A stretch of 64,000 nucleotides of DNA from NCBI RefSeq assembly GCF_008711155.1, contig NZ_VUYQ01000010.1, positions 27,156 through 91,155 of the forward strand. The letters run 5' to 3'. The notes below the pieces were generated by a model that worked only from the letters and a program-made list of their open reading frames with translations, searched no databases and was not told the DNA's origin. Shown here one piece after another: positions 9,661 to 19,143 of the stretch (position 1 is the first letter of the stretch; each line of letters begins with the position of its first letter). Both the position numbers and the translations under genes were made by a program. Source of the stretch: Dechloromonas sp. CZR5 (GTDB taxonomy: Bacteria > Pseudomonadota > Gammaproteobacteria > Burkholderiales > Rhodocyclaceae).

Positions 9661-9749
9661 GAGTTTCTTTCAGAAAGTATCAGGCCCCGATCGTGCTCGA
9701 GCGCAGGCCGGAACCATGGGGAATCACCTTCGGCCCCGGCCATTTCCGG

Positions 9750-11090
9750 TTACAGCACGTAGCGCGACAAATCCTCGTCGGCGGCCACTTCGCCCAGCTT
9801 TTCATTGACATAGGCGGCGTCGACGGCAACCTTGTCCAGCCCGACCTTGCCGGCGCTAAAGGAGACTTCCTCGAGCAGTTTTTCCATCACGGTATGCAGG
9901 CGGCGGGCACCGATGTTCTCGGTCTTCTCGTTCACCTGGAAGGCGATTTCAGCCATGCGGCGGATGCCGTCGTCGACAAATTCAATCGAGACACCTTCGG
10001 TTTCCAGCAGCGCCTGGTATTGCTTGGTCAGGCAGGCATCGGTCTGGGTCAGGATGCATTCGAAATCGGCCACGGAGAGGGAATCGAGTTCGACACGGAT
10101 CGGAAACCGGCCCTGCAGCTCAGGGATCAGATCCGACGGTTTGGACAGGTGAAAGGCGCCGGAAGCGATGAACAGGATGTGATCGGTGCGGATCATGCCG
10201 TACTTGGTCGACACGGTCGTTCCCTCAACGAGCGGCAGCAGGTCGCGCTGCACGCCCTGGCGCGACACGTCTGCACCCTGCGTATCGGAACGGCCGGTGA
10301 CCTTGTCGATTTCGTCGAGAAAGACGATGCCGTTCTGCTCGACGGCCTTGACCGCCTCCAGCTTGACCTCCTCGTCATTGACCAGCTTGGCGGCCTCCTC
10401 GTCGGTAAGCAGCTTGAGTGCTTCGCTGATTTTCAGCTTGCGCGACTTTTTCTTGCCACCGCCCATGTTCTGGAACATGCCCTGGATCTGCTGGGTCAGC
10501 TCCTCCATGCCCGGCGGCGCGAAGATTTCGGCCTGCATGCTGGGGGCTGCGACCTCGATGTCGATTTCCTTGTCGTCCAGTTCGCCTTCGCGCAGCTTCT
10601 TGCGGAATTTCTGGCGGGTGGTGTTTTCGGTGGCCGAGGCCTCGGTGTTTTCGGCAAAAAACCCGGGGCTGCGCGCCGGCGGCAGCAAGGCGTCGAGGAT
10701 GCGCTCTTCGGCAGCGTCTTCGGCGCGCGCGCGCATGCCCTTGATGGCCTTTTCGCGCCCGGACTTGATCGCCATCTCGACCAAATCGCGAATGATGGTC
10801 TCGACATCGCGGCCGACATAGCCGACCTCGGTGAACTTGGTGGCCTCCACCTTGATGAAGGGCGCATTGGCCAGACGGGCCAGGCGGCGGGCGATTTCGG
10901 TCTTGCCGACACCGGTCGGCCCGATCATCAGGATGTTCTTCGGGGTGATTTCCTGGCGCAGCGGCTCGGCCACCTGCGAACGCCGCCAGCGGTTGCGCAG
11001 GGCGATGGCAACCGCCTTTTTGGCGGAATTTTGACCGACAATGTGCTTGTCCAGTTCGGAAACGATCTCCTGTGGCGTCATGGTCGTCAT
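9750..11090 (-). CDS. hslU: ATP-dependent protease ATPase subunit HslU
   Basis: HslU is the AAA+ unfoldase ring that feeds substrates to the HslV peptidase. The 446-residue product has Walker [10 protein letters not shown] at 57-65, Walker [10 protein letters not shown], an I-domain over about 105-240 and the sensor region [11 protein letters not shown]. Its C-terminal tail, ending RYVL, inserts between HslV subunits. I start at 11090 ([19 protein letters not shown]), which overlaps the hslV stop by 4 bases and matches family length; an upstream in-frame Met would add 14 non-conserved residues. Confidence 0.96.
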   Translation of the reverse strand: MTTMTPQEIVSELDKHIVGQNSAKKAVAIALRNRWRRSQVAEPLRQEITPKNILMIGPTGVGKTEIARRLARLANAPFIKVEATKFTEVGYVGRDVETIIRDLVEMAIKSGREKAIKGMRARAEDAAEERILDALLPPARSPGFFAENTEASATENTTRQKFRKKLREGELDDKEIDIEVAAPSMQAEIFAPPGMEELTQQIQGMFQNMGGGKKKSRKLKISEALKLLTDEEAAKLVNDEEVKLEAVKAVEQNGIVFLDEIDKVTGRSDTQGADVSRQGVQRDLLPLVEGTTVSTKYGMIRTDHILFIASGAFHLSKPSDLIPELQGRFPIRVELDSLSVADFECILTQTDACLTKQYQALLETEGVSIEFVDDGIRRMAEIAFQVNEKTENIGARRLHTVMEKLLEEVSFSAGKVGLDKVAVDAAYVNEKLGEVAADEDLSRYVL

Positions 11091-11623
11091 TCCAGCGTCT
11101 CCAGGGTGAAATTGCGGTTGGTGTAGATGCACAGGTCGCCGGCGATTTCGAGCGACTTGGTCACGATGTCCAGCGGCGGCAGTTCGGTATTGTCGAGCAA
11201 GGCGCGCGCCGCGCTCTGCGCATAGGCGCCGCCCGAACCGATGGCGACGATGCCTTGCTCCGGTTCCAGCACATCGCCGTTGCCAGTGATGACCAGCGAG
11301 GATTCGCGATCGGCCACCGACAGCATCGCCTCCAGACGACGCAGGGCGCGGTCGGAACGCCAGTCCTTGGCGAGTTCGACAGCCGAACGAACCAGATTGC
11401 CCTGATGCTTTTCCAGCTTGGCCTCGAAACGTTCGAACAAGGTGAACGCATCGGCCGTACCGCCGGCAAACCCCGCAAGAATGCGGCCTTGATAGAGACG
11501 ACGAACCTTCCGGGCGGTCGCCTTGATGACGATATTGCCAAGGGTAACCTGGCCGTCGCCACCCATGGCGACGAGATTGCCCCGGCGCACCGACAAAATC
11601 GTCGTGCCGTGATATTGCTCCAT
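11087..11623 (-). CDS. hslV: ATP-dependent protease subunit HslV
   Basis: HslV is a proteasome-type Thr protease. The protein starts MEQYHG followed by [10 protein letters not shown]. Residues 1-6 are a short propeptide, and Thr7 becomes the catalytic N-terminal Thr after processing. This differs from E. coli, where only Met is removed. The conserved GDGQVTLGN and the C-terminal [10 protein letters not shown] are present, and length (178 aa) is normal. It lies between a STAS-domain gene (13 bp upstream) and hslU. Confidence 0.95.
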   Translation of the reverse strand: MEQYHGTTILSVRRGNLVAMGGDGQVTLGNIVIKATARKVRRLYQGRILAGFAGGTADAFTLFERFEAKLEKHQGNLVRSAVELAKDWRSDRALRRLEAMLSVADRESSLVITGNGDVLEPEQGIVAIGSGGAYAQSAARALLDNTELPPLDIVTKSLEIAGDLCIYTNRNFTLETLE

Positions 11624-11636
11624 AGTGATTCCTGAA

Positions 11637-12935
11637 TTAAGACTTGGGAACGATGATGCGTGCCTGTTTGTTGAGGCCTACAACGGCCATCAATTCGGCA
11701 ACGAGATGATTTGGGCTGCGGATGACGATTTCACGCCCGGCAGCCTTTATCGGCGCCAGACGATTGACCAGTTGTCCGGCCGAGATGAAGTCCAGTCGGG
11801 TGACTTGCGAGAAATCGAGTATGGGGTGGCTGTAGCGCTCAAGAATCTGGTGCAGGTCCTCGAAACGACAGGCCTTGAGTTCCCCGACCAGATAATAGGC
11901 GTCGTCTGCCGGCCCTTGAGAAGCCGCAGCCGCCTTTCCTCCGGCCGCCTTCGCAGTCTCCCACGAGGGCGGCGAGCGCTCGAAGGTCACGGCGTAGTCG
12001 ACCGCCCGCTCCTCGAAACGATCCTGGGTACCATGACGTTGCAGCAGTTCCAGCAGCAGGCACCATGCCGGCTCATGCATCGCCTCGCCGGCAACCAGCC
12101 GCTCGTTCAGCCTTTCCATGAAGGCTTCGGCGCCGAGCAGGCTGACTGCCAGACGCTGCTTGCGCGCCCGCAGCAACAGATCGGCCAGTTGCGCGGCAAT
12201 CTCGTCATCGCACCCGATCAGTTTGGCGCAATCCACGCTGACATCGGCTTTCTGGGCAATCAGGCGGGCCAGTTCGTCGACCGGCAGCGCGCTTTCGCTG
12301 GTCAGCACGCCCTGCAGGAAAATCTTGTTCGCGGCACGCCCGCCGGTAGCGGAAGCGGCTGCCGTCACCGCCTGGCTCCAGGTCGGCGGCGAGGATTCGC
12401 AAGTCTCCGCATACTCGACGCCGAGTTTTTCGAAGGCTGTGCGATCGCCGCTGATCTGCAAGAAATCGAACAGCAACATCCAGAAGCGTTTGCCTTCCAG
12501 CCCGCGATACGAGCGCACGAAGGTCTCGAGCAAGGAGCGGGCGGCCGCATCCTGACCATTGGCGTAGAGGACGACAACCTGCTCGACACAGGATTGCAGC
12601 GGGTCCACGTCGTGGTCGACGTCGATCCCCATTACGCTGGAATTGGTAAAGTCGCTGTCGAAGTCGTCGATACTGAAAGCATCGTCGCCCACCGGCTCAG
12701 GCGTCGCGACAGGTGCGGCAACTGGCTGTTTGGACGACGCCCTCGGCGGCGGCGCAGCGATGGGCGTAGTGCTCGAGAACTCGAGGTCGGGTAAAGGTGC
12801 CGCCGGTTCCTTGACCGGCATCTCGACTGCCGCATCAAGCGGTTTCGCTTCAGGCGGCTGCTCCACCGGACGCGGCCGGGCAGCGGGCCGCTCGGGCATC
12901 TTGTTGGGCTGCTTCTTGAAAAACGAAAAAACCAT
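11637..12935 (-). CDS. STAS-domain protein with Pro-rich N-terminus
   Basis: The product is 432 aa. Residues 1-90 are low-complexity, rich in Pro, Ala and Lys ([19 protein letters not shown]). The middle is helical and repeats [17 protein letters not shown] units, resembling tandem helical modules. The last ~100 residues are a STAS domain ([19 protein letters not shown]), related to anti-anti-sigma factors. The phosphorylatable Ser position reads as ISAGQ. I use the ATG at 12935 because GGAG lies 5 bases upstream. It leads hslVU with a 13-bp gap, so a role in proteostasis or stress signalling is possible but unproven. Confidence 0.75.
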   Translation of the reverse strand: MVFSFFKKQPNKMPERPAARPRPVEQPPEAKPLDAAVEMPVKEPAAPLPDLEFSSTTPIAAPPPRASSKQPVAAPVATPEPVGDDAFSIDDFDSDFTNSSVMGIDVDHDVDPLQSCVEQVVVLYANGQDAAARSLLETFVRSYRGLEGKRFWMLLFDFLQISGDRTAFEKLGVEYAETCESSPPTWSQAVTAAASATGGRAANKIFLQGVLTSESALPVDELARLIAQKADVSVDCAKLIGCDDEIAAQLADLLLRARKQRLAVSLLGAEAFMERLNERLVAGEAMHEPAWCLLLELLQRHGTQDRFEERAVDYAVTFERSPPSWETAKAAGGKAAAASQGPADDAYYLVGELKACRFEDLHQILERYSHPILDFSQVTRLDFISAGQLVNRLAPIKAAGREIVIRSPNHLVAELMAVVGLNKQARIIVPKS

Positions 12936-12980
12936 GACCACTCCGCATGCAGAAAGGGGGTTTTAGCACGCCCTCCAAGT

Positions 12981-13745
12981 TCATGCAACGATCAATCCAA
13001 ACGCCACCAGCATCACGGCCAGAATAGGTCCGAACGGCTGATCAAGCCAAAGCGCCACACCAAATGCAACGATATAGGCGACGAGGCCAAGCAGCAACGA
13101 GCGCAGCAATCCGGCTCGCCAGTCCCTGGCCCGGCGAAAGGCCAGCCAGGGCGGGATGAAGACCAGTGCGAAGGCCCCCATCACCCCGAGGTTCATGGTC
13201 GCCAGCGCCAGCGCCAGCGCGGCCAGCAGATCGAAGCCGATTTGTGTCGGCCAGGCGCGCAAGCCGCGAATCCGGAAAAAATCGGGGTAGGTGTGGGCAA
13301 GCAACAGATGCCTGGACAGCAGCCGCAACACGCCCAGGGCAACCGGCACGCTGATAGCGACCAGCCAGAGCTGTGCGCTGCTGCTGAAATACAGCTGCCC
13401 GTCAAAGAGCGCATGCCCGAGACGCTCGGCCTGTGGCTGGTTGGCAGCCAGCAGGACAGCGAGTGACCAGCCGGCGAGCAACAACAAGGCATACGCCGCC
13501 CCCCCGGAAAGGCGGGCGGCAAACAGTCGCTTGCCGGCGCCGGCAAGCGCCGCGGCGGCAATTCCTCCGGCGGCCGGCGGCAGGCCGGCCACCAAGGCAA
13601 GCAACGCGCCGGCAGCGGAAACATGCGAGTAGGCCAGCGCCGCCAGCCACTCGTCACGCAAACGCAGGTAGCAGCCCAGCAAAGGCAGCAGGATCGCCAG
13701 CCCCAGACCGGTCAGAAAGGGGATCAGGAAGAGATCAGTCGACAT
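12981..13745 (-). CDS. znuB: Zinc ABC transporter permease (ZnuB-like)
   Basis: This is an ABC-3 family membrane permease of 254 residues with about eight hydrophobic segments. Characteristic loops include PLLGCYLRLRDEWLAALAYS and FRIRGLRAWPTQIGFD. It overlaps the ATPase gene by 11 bases and closes a porin-znuA-znuC-znuB cluster. The family imports Zn2+ or Mn2+; zinc is inferred from the cluster's relation to ZnuA and the zinc-cluster porin. Confidence 0.85.
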   Translation of the reverse strand: MSTDLFLIPFLTGLGLAILLPLLGCYLRLRDEWLAALAYSHVSAAGALLALVAGLPPAAGGIAAAALAGAGKRLFAARLSGGAAYALLLLAGWSLAVLLAANQPQAERLGHALFDGQLYFSSSAQLWLVAISVPVALGVLRLLSRHLLLAHTYPDFFRIRGLRAWPTQIGFDLLAALALALATMNLGVMGAFALVFIPPWLAFRRARDWRAGLLRSLLLGLVAYIVAFGVALWLDQPFGPILAVMLVAFGLIVA

Positions 13746-14304
13746 CGCGCACCTCCAGTGTCACCACCCGATCGCAAGCCGCAGCGACAAACGCCGCATC
13801 GTGGCTGACCACGACGATGCCGCAGCCCTCGCGCGCCCGTTCGCGCAGATGCGCCGTCAGATGGCGCACCCCGGCGGCATCGAGGTTGTTGGTCGGCTCG
13901 TCCAGCAGGACCAGGTCGGCCGGCGCATGGAGAACTGCCCACAGCGCAAGGTAATGGCGCTGACCGCCTGACAGGCGATCGAGACGGATATCCACCCGAT
14001 CGACCAGCCAGGGCGGCAGCCCTTCCGGCGAGGCACCGGTCAAAGCCAGCAAATCGCGTCCCGATAGCGGAAGACCGTCAACCGGCGGCACCTCCTGCGT
14101 CTGTACGGCGAGCCGGAGGCCCGCCTGCAGTTCGAGACGCCCGGAAAAGACGGTGGCCCGACCGGCAAAGGCGGCCAGCAGGGTACTCTTGCCGACGCCA
14201 TTCGGACCGGTCAGGCCGACGATTTCGCCGGCCTGCAACGAAAAGTCGATGGGCGATGTCGCCGGCCCGCTCCATCCGGCGACCAGTGCCTCGGCGCGCA
14301 GCAT
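13735..14304 (-). CDS. znuC: Zinc ABC transporter ATPase (ZnuC-like, short)
   Basis: The ATPase has Walker A GPNGVGKST near residue 35, signature LSGGQRHYL, Walker B DLVLLDEPTNNLD and switch His in VVSHD. With the start at 14304 the protein is only 189 aa, because it lacks the C-terminal extension that makes E. coli ZnuC about 250 aa. The longer reading frame upstream runs through znuA and has no family similarity, so it is rejected. The start lies just inside the znuA stop region (1-base gap), so translation is probably coupled. Confidence 0.85.
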   Translation of the reverse strand: MLRAEALVAGWSGPATSPIDFSLQAGEIVGLTGPNGVGKSTLLAAFAGRATVFSGRLELQAGLRLAVQTQEVPPVDGLPLSGRDLLALTGASPEGLPPWLVDRVDIRLDRLSGGQRHYLALWAVLHAPADLVLLDEPTNNLDAAGVRHLTAHLRERAREGCGIVVVSHDAAFVAAACDRVVTLEVRDVD

Positions 14305-14305
14305 C

Positions 14306-15202
14306 TCAGCGCAGGCCCTTGAGCAGACGCTGAACGGTGTCGTCGAACAGACCGAACAGATCCCTGGCCTCCGGCGTACCGCCGACCGTATAGGGCAGCA
14401 ACACCGCCGGAATACCCGTTTTGCCGGCAATCCACTGACTTTGCGCATCCTGCTGATAGGCCGTGCGCAACACCATTCTGGCCGGTGTCGCCTGCTGCCG
14501 CTGCAACAATGCGCCCAGATGGCCGCTGGTCGGCTCGATGCCCGGCTTCGGTTCGAGCGTACCGACTTCCTTCATGCCCAGCCAGTTCGTCAAATAGATG
14601 AAGGATTGGTGATGAACCAGAACCGCCACCCCTTTCAAGGGGGCTGCTTCTTTTTCCCAGCGCGCCATGGCGGCTTGCCACTTGCCGGAAAAAGCCGCCA
14701 ATCCGGCCTGATAGGCGGCTGCGTTGGCCGCATCGAGTTCGGCCATGCGCGCCGCCAGCTTTTCACCCACCTTGAGCACGTTGCGTGGGTCGAGGTGGGT
14801 GTGCGGATTACCCGCGGCATGCACATCGCCATGCGCACGATCGACCACGGCCGGAATCTCGAGGCGAGTGACAAAGGCCGCTGCCTCGAAATAACCGGGC
14901 CGCCCCGGCTGGATGGCCGGGTTGCCGGAATCGCGCAGGACCAGCGGCAGCCAGCCGATCTCCAGGTCAGCCCCGGCGGCGATGACCAGGCTGGCCTGAC
15001 GGGCCTGCGCCAGCAGGGACGGCTTGGCCTCGATACGGTGCGGATCCTGGAAGGCATTGGTTGCGGTATACAACTTCACCTTGTCGCCACCTATTTCCTT
15101 GGCCAGCGCGCCCCACTCGGGCACCGTGGCAAACACATTCAGGTCGGCCCGGGCGGACAAGGCTGCTGCAAGCAGCAAAAAGCCGATAGCAAGATATTTC
15201 AT
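14306..15202 (-). CDS. znuA: Periplasmic zinc-binding protein (ZnuA family)
   Basis: This is a cluster A-I solute-binding protein of 298 residues with a cleavable signal (KYLAIGFLLLAAALSARA). Predicted metal ligands are His in DPHRIEAKPS, HTHLDPRN and the LVHHQSF segment, plus a C-terminal acidic residue. It lacks the long His-rich loop of enterobacterial ZnuA. Downstream are znuC and znuB; the porin gene lies 8 bp upstream. Mn2+ binding cannot be excluded from sequence. Confidence 0.85.
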   Translation of the reverse strand: MKYLAIGFLLLAAALSARADLNVFATVPEWGALAKEIGGDKVKLYTATNAFQDPHRIEAKPSLLAQARQASLVIAAGADLEIGWLPLVLRDSGNPAIQPGRPGYFEAAAFVTRLEIPAVVDRAHGDVHAAGNPHTHLDPRNVLKVGEKLAARMAELDAANAAAYQAGLAAFSGKWQAAMARWEKEAAPLKGVAVLVHHQSFIYLTNWLGMKEVGTLEPKPGIEPTSGHLGALLQRQQATPARMVLRTAYQQDAQSQWIAGKTGIPAVLLPYTVGGTPEARDLFGLFDDTVQRLLKGLR

Positions 15203-15210
15203 GGCACCTC

Positions 15211-16596
15211 CTAGAATTTGTGGGCGCCGTGGGCACCCAGGCTCATGATGTACTGCACGGTAAGCTGGTTGTCGGTGATGCCGAGCATCGATTTGTCCTG
15301 CGCGAATTGCAGACGGACACGCGAGAACTCACTCCAGCTGTAATCGATCATCGCCGTCGCCTTCTTCGGACGGTAATCGCTCAGCGCCAGATTGACCGCA
15401 TTGGCGCCGAAGTCGCGATGACCGCTGTCGAGCTGCTCATAGCGCAGGCCGGCTCGCCAGTTCGGCGTAAATTGATAGACGCTCTGGGCATACCAGCCGG
15501 ACTGCCGGGTGCGGTAGAGGCTGTTCAGACCGCCCGTGCAGGCGCCGGGATTGGCCGAATCCGCATCCTCACACGAGAAGTCGCCCTTTTCGTGACGATT
15601 CAAGTATTCGGCCTGGAACTTGAAGTTCTGGTATTTCGGATTGCCGTTCGGTGCCCATTTCCAGACGAAATCGACCAGCCAGGTTCGCGAATCGCCGCTG
15701 AACTTGCCCAGTGCCTCGACGCCACCGACATCCTCGAAATGCCCTTCGCGTGCCTTGGCCTGGGTCGTCAGGTACGAAACCCCGGCTCGCCAGCTGTTCG
15801 ACACCCCGACGTCGTCGCCCACATGGGCGAAGGCCGCAACCGAGCCACTGCCGTTCTTGTTGCGTTCCGTTCCCGGGAAATTGGCACCCCGCCCTGCCTC
15901 GGCGCCGATCTCGAAGAAGGTTGTGGTCGGCGCCAGCCATTTGAACTGCACGCCATCCTGCACGTAGCTGGCCTCGGCACCGAACATCGCCCGGTACATC
16001 AGCGGCGCGTCGGCGAAATCCCACATATGCGGATGCTGTTCATTGAGGTAGCCGATGCCGGAACGGAAACGTCCGCCCTTCAGGCCGATGCCATGGCCCA
16101 GGCCAAGCGACCGGAACCAGGCTTCCTCGATCTCGGCCTTGCCGTCGACCATGGCGACAATGGCCTGGCCTCGCCAGTAGGGGTCGATATTGGCCGCCAA
16201 CACCAGTTCGGTATGGTCGACCGAGAAACCGCGCTTGCTGATCCCCGGAATGGCGCCCTCGCCGTGATCGTGACCGCCGGCCGGATAAAAGCCGGTAATG
16301 CCGCGTTCCGGCACGTCCTTCATGTTCTTGTATTGCCCCTGCAGGATCAACGACACCTCGGGGTTGAAACCACTGGCCGGCTGGCTGACCTGGCTCGTGG
16401 CAGGCGCCGCGACAGGCTGCACGCTCGTCTTCGATTCGGCTTGCGCCAGCTTTTTTTCCAGCGTCGCGATACGCTGTTCGTAGCTCTTCTTCATCTCATC
16501 GATCTGCGCGCGAATGGCGGCCAGATCGGCGTTGTCGGCGGCCTGGGCCGCTCCGGCGGCAGCCAGCATGGCAGCCATGGCAAAGGTTTTTTGCAT
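15211..16596 (-). CDS. Outer-membrane porin of the zinc-uptake cluster
   Basis: The predicted 461-residue outer-membrane barrel has a signal peptide (MQKTFAMAAMLAAAGAAQA). A coiled coil over about residues 25-60 (IDEMKKSYEQRIATLEKKLA) resembles the trimerising coiled coil of OprP/OprO-like porins. Alternating beta-strand sequence follows, ending with aromatic Phe (GAHGAHKF). I start at 16596, where AGGAG lies 6 bases upstream, rather than 21 bases earlier. Its position before znuACB matches porins annotated as zinc-regulated; the zinc link is inference. Confidence 0.75.
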   Translation of the reverse strand: MQKTFAMAAMLAAAGAAQAADNADLAAIRAQIDEMKKSYEQRIATLEKKLAQAESKTSVQPVAAPATSQVSQPASGFNPEVSLILQGQYKNMKDVPERGITGFYPAGGHDHGEGAIPGISKRGFSVDHTELVLAANIDPYWRGQAIVAMVDGKAEIEEAWFRSLGLGHGIGLKGGRFRSGIGYLNEQHPHMWDFADAPLMYRAMFGAEASYVQDGVQFKWLAPTTTFFEIGAEAGRGANFPGTERNKNGSGSVAAFAHVGDDVGVSNSWRAGVSYLTTQAKAREGHFEDVGGVEALGKFSGDSRTWLVDFVWKWAPNGNPKYQNFKFQAEYLNRHEKGDFSCEDADSANPGACTGGLNSLYRTRQSGWYAQSVYQFTPNWRAGLRYEQLDSGHRDFGANAVNLALSDYRPKKATAMIDYSWSEFSRVRLQFAQDKSMLGITDNQLTVQYIMSLGAHGAHKF

Positions 16597-16686
16597 GGAA
16601 AACTCCTGAAAATGCATGACGACAGACCGCGCGCTCGGCAGCGGTCTTCGGAAATGACAAACGTTGGCCGGTGGAAACCGGCTTTT

Positions 16687-16968
16687 TCAGGAGTGGGGTG
16701 GGCCGCGCTGGCAGGCGACTGGCGCCGGGAAACTCGCTCTCGCATGGGCCGACTGGGTTTCCGGCACAAATTGATGCGCCACCACCGGCGGCAGACTCGC
16801 CACGGACGGCAAGGCGACGCCAAGATCATGCGCCGTCAGGCACAGCAGGCAGGCATGCGTCGGCAAGGCATCTTCGTTCCCTGCCGCATGCTCGACGGCG
16901 TGCGCCCCCGCCAGTAACTGGACGAGGACGAGGGCAGCAACAAGAAGGAGATGGCGAAGCGGATTCAC
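16687..16968 (-). CDS. Small exported DUF2946-like protein
   Basis: The 93-residue protein has an N-terminal hydrophobic signal or anchor (LRHLLLVAALVLVQLLAGAHA). A CLLC pair follows in THACLLCLTAHDLG, then a Pro-rich tail. Short proteins with a signal and a CxxC/His cluster next to metal-uptake genes are usually assigned to DUF2946. It is placed first in the porin-znuACB cluster (90 bp before the porin) and 9 bp after rlmI. A metal-handling role is inferred from context only. Confidence 0.6.
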   Translation of the reverse strand: MNPLRHLLLVAALVLVQLLAGAHAVEHAAGNEDALPTHACLLCLTAHDLGVALPSVASLPPVVAHQFVPETQSAHARASFPAPVACQRGPPHS

Positions 16969-16977
16969 GACGACAGT

Positions 16978-18171
16978 TTAATCGACCTGGACGAGCAAGC
17001 CTTTGAGATATTCGCCTTCCGGGAAGTTCAATGCAACCGGATGATCGGCCGTACCCGACAGGCGGCGGACGATGCGCGCTTCCCGCCCGGCATCCAGCGC
17101 CGCACCGGCGACGATCTTCTGGAACAACTCCAGGCCGATACCGCCCGAGCACGAATAGGTCATCAGCAAGCCACCCGGCCGCAGCAGCCGGAAACCGAGC
17201 AGGTTGATGTCCTTGTAGGCGCGCGCCGCCCGATCCGCATGGGCAGCCGAGGGAGCGAACTTGGGCGGATCGAGGACGATCAGATCGAAAGTCCGCCCGG
17301 CCTTGCGAAAGTCGCGCAGTGCCTGGAAGACATCTGCCTCCAGCCATTCAGCGCGGTCGGCCGGCAACTGCGGATTGAGCGCCAGATTAGCGCGGGCCTG
17401 AGCCAGCGCCGGTCCCGACGAATCGATGGACAGCACGTGCGCCGCGTCGCCAGCCAGCGCCTGCAGCGAGAAACCCCCGGTGTAGCAGAAGCAATTCAGG
17501 ATGTCCTTGCCGGCCGCCACGCTGCGCAGCCAGGCCCGGTTGTCGCGCTGATCGAGATAGAAGCCGGTTTTGTGGCCGCCGACGACATCGACGGCCAGTT
17601 GCACGCCATTTTCATCGATGGACAGCGCGCCGACCGTCGGCTCGCCATGCAGCCAGCCGACGGTCGGCTCCAGCCCTTCCAGGCCACGCACATCGGAATC
17701 GGAACGCTCGTAGATGCGGGCACAACCGGTGGCCTTGACCAGTCCAGCCACGATGGCCTTGCGCCACTTGTCGGCACCGGCCGAGGTCAGTTGCACGACG
17801 ACCGTGTCGCCGTATTGATCGGCGACGATGCCCGGCAAGCCGTCGGACTCGGCATGTATCAGACGCAGGCCCTGCTGCCCCTTGAGTTCCGGCAAGGCCT
17901 GACGACGCGCCACGGCGGCCGCGATGCGGCGTTTGAAGAAGGCGTCGTCGATCGATTCTTCCGGGTCGAAAGTCCAGAAGCGCGCCCGAATCTGCGAGCT
18001 CGGGCTGTACGCCGCGCGGCCCAGCGGCCGCAGGTTGTCGGCCAGCACCTCGACGGTATCGCCCGGCCGGGCACGGCCTTCGAGCCGCCCAACCGAGCCG
18101 GCGAACAACCAGGGATGATGCTGCTTGAACGCCGAACGTTCCTTACCCGGCAAAAGAATCAATTGCGCCAT
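16978..18171 (-). CDS. rlmI: 23S rRNA (cytosine-1962-C5) methyltransferase RlmI
   Basis: The 397-residue protein has an N-terminal PUA domain (HPWLFAGSVGRLEGRARPGD). An EEHEE-like middle follows, then a Rossmann SAM-dependent methyltransferase with FCYTGGFSLQAL (SAM binding, near 235) and the catalytic-site motif LDPPKFAPS near 310. Length and domain order fit RlmI (YccW). Downstream on the same strand after 9 bp is the DUF2946-like gene. Confidence 0.9.
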   Translation of the reverse strand: MAQLILLPGKERSAFKQHHPWLFAGSVGRLEGRARPGDTVEVLADNLRPLGRAAYSPSSQIRARFWTFDPEESIDDAFFKRRIAAAVARRQALPELKGQQGLRLIHAESDGLPGIVADQYGDTVVVQLTSAGADKWRKAIVAGLVKATGCARIYERSDSDVRGLEGLEPTVGWLHGEPTVGALSIDENGVQLAVDVVGGHKTGFYLDQRDNRAWLRSVAAGKDILNCFCYTGGFSLQALAGDAAHVLSIDSSGPALAQARANLALNPQLPADRAEWLEADVFQALRDFRKAGRTFDLIVLDPPKFAPSAAHADRAARAYKDINLLGFRLLRPGGLLMTYSCSGGIGLELFQKIVAGAALDAGREARIVRRLSGTADHPVALNFPEGEYLKGLLVQVD

Positions 18172-18196
18172 GATTTCCCGACCTCAAAAGCAAGAA

Positions 18197-18224
18197 GCCC
18201 CGGTTACCTTGCAGCAACCGGGGC
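18197..18224 (-). terminator. Rho-independent terminator after the 50-aa gene
   Basis: A 9-bp perfect stem (GCCCCGGTT / AACCGGGGC) with a 10-base loop is followed on the minus strand by a T-rich run (TTCTTGCTTTTG). It ends the small gene at 18245 and separates it from rlmI. Confidence 0.8.
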
Positions 18225-18244
18225 CCTGATAAGCCTGCTAACGC

Positions 18245-18397
18245 TTAGGCGCCCAGTGCCTTGCGGTTACGCTGATGACATTCGGCAGCGTACATGGTCT
18301 TGAACATGGTCTTGCCATCGCCCTTGAACAGGCGCTTGGTGGACTTGGAAACGCAGCGGCGTTCCAGGGAAGAACGGCGGTTACGGTTGATGGCCAT
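18245..18397 (-). CDS. Very basic 50-residue protein of unknown function
   Basis: The protein begins MAINRNRRSSLERRC and ends NRKALGA. About 15 of 50 residues are Lys/Arg, with two Cys, suggesting nucleic-acid or ribosome association. It is preceded by AGGAG 6 bases before the ATG and followed by a strong terminator, so it looks like a real monocistronic gene. An upstream in-frame start would add 13 residues but has no ribosome site. I do not recognise the family. Confidence 0.7.
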   Translation of the reverse strand: MAINRNRRSSLERRCVSKSTKRLFKGDGKTMFKTMYAAECHQRNRKALGA

Positions 18398-18493
18398 GAA
18401 AACTCCTTGATTCCGGCGATTTTTCGAAACCGTCAATCATAGTGGGTAGACAGGCAAACGTCAATTGAGGGTTGATTATTTGGATTTTTTTCC

Positions 18494-19027
18494 TTATTGA
18501 CCCAAAAGCGCCACTGCATCTGCCACCGGAACACGTGCCGAAAGGGCATTCAGGGCAATCTTGTGGATCATCTCGCTCACCGTCGTACAACAATCGCCAA
18601 GGACGGTGATCTTGTACTTCTCCGCCGATCTGGAGATTGCCGTGTGGGTAACGCAGTTCTGGGTCATCATGCCGCAGATCAGTAATTCATCGACACCAAG
18701 CCGCACGAGTTCCTCTTCCAGCGACGTGTTGAGAAAGCTGTCGGCAAAAGACTTGGTGACCCACGTCGCCTCCGGTGCCGCCGCCAGAATCCGTGGATGC
18801 ACGTCGACACCAGTGGTTCCGGCATTGAAGAATGGCGCCAGACCCTTGCCGGCATCGGCGATGTGCTGGATGACGATGACCGGAACACCCTGCGCCCGCG
18901 CCCCGGCAATGGCCGACTCGACCTTGCCCAGGGTTTCCTCGGCCCGCCACAGCGGAAATTTGCCGTCGGCAAAATAGTCGTTCTGCAGATCGATGACGAT
19001 CAGGGCGCGTTTGTTGGCTGCGGGCAC
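18494..19027 (-). CDS. Isochorismatase-family cysteine hydrolase
   Basis: The protein has 177 residues and a full catalytic triad: Asp13 in VIDLQNDYF, Lys92 in VTKSF and Cys125 in GMMTQNCVTHT. A cis-peptide precedes the Cys region, as in the family. Members hydrolyse isochorismate, nicotinamide or other amides; substrate cannot be chosen here. It is divergent from a GlxA-type AraC regulator 117 bp away, which probably controls it. Confidence 0.85.
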   Translation of the reverse strand: MPAANKRALIVIDLQNDYFADGKFPLWRAEETLGKVESAIAGARAQGVPVIVIQHIADAGKGLAPFFNAGTTGVDVHPRILAAAPEATWVTKSFADSFLNTSLEEELVRLGVDELLICGMMTQNCVTHTAISRSAEKYKITVLGDCCTTVSEMIHKIALNALSARVPVADAVALLGQ

Positions 19028-19143
19028 GATGCTCTCCGGTTGGTCGACGAGCTTTCATTCTGGCGAAAGGCCGGGTGAGCAAGAAGTGGCCCGAATGACA
19101 ATATGCGACAATATCGGGCCAACCCTGCCCTGCCCGCTGCGCC

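Noticed and set aside
16597..16690. Zur operator before the porin-znu genes
   Set aside because: No Zur-like dyad could be recognised in the spacer.
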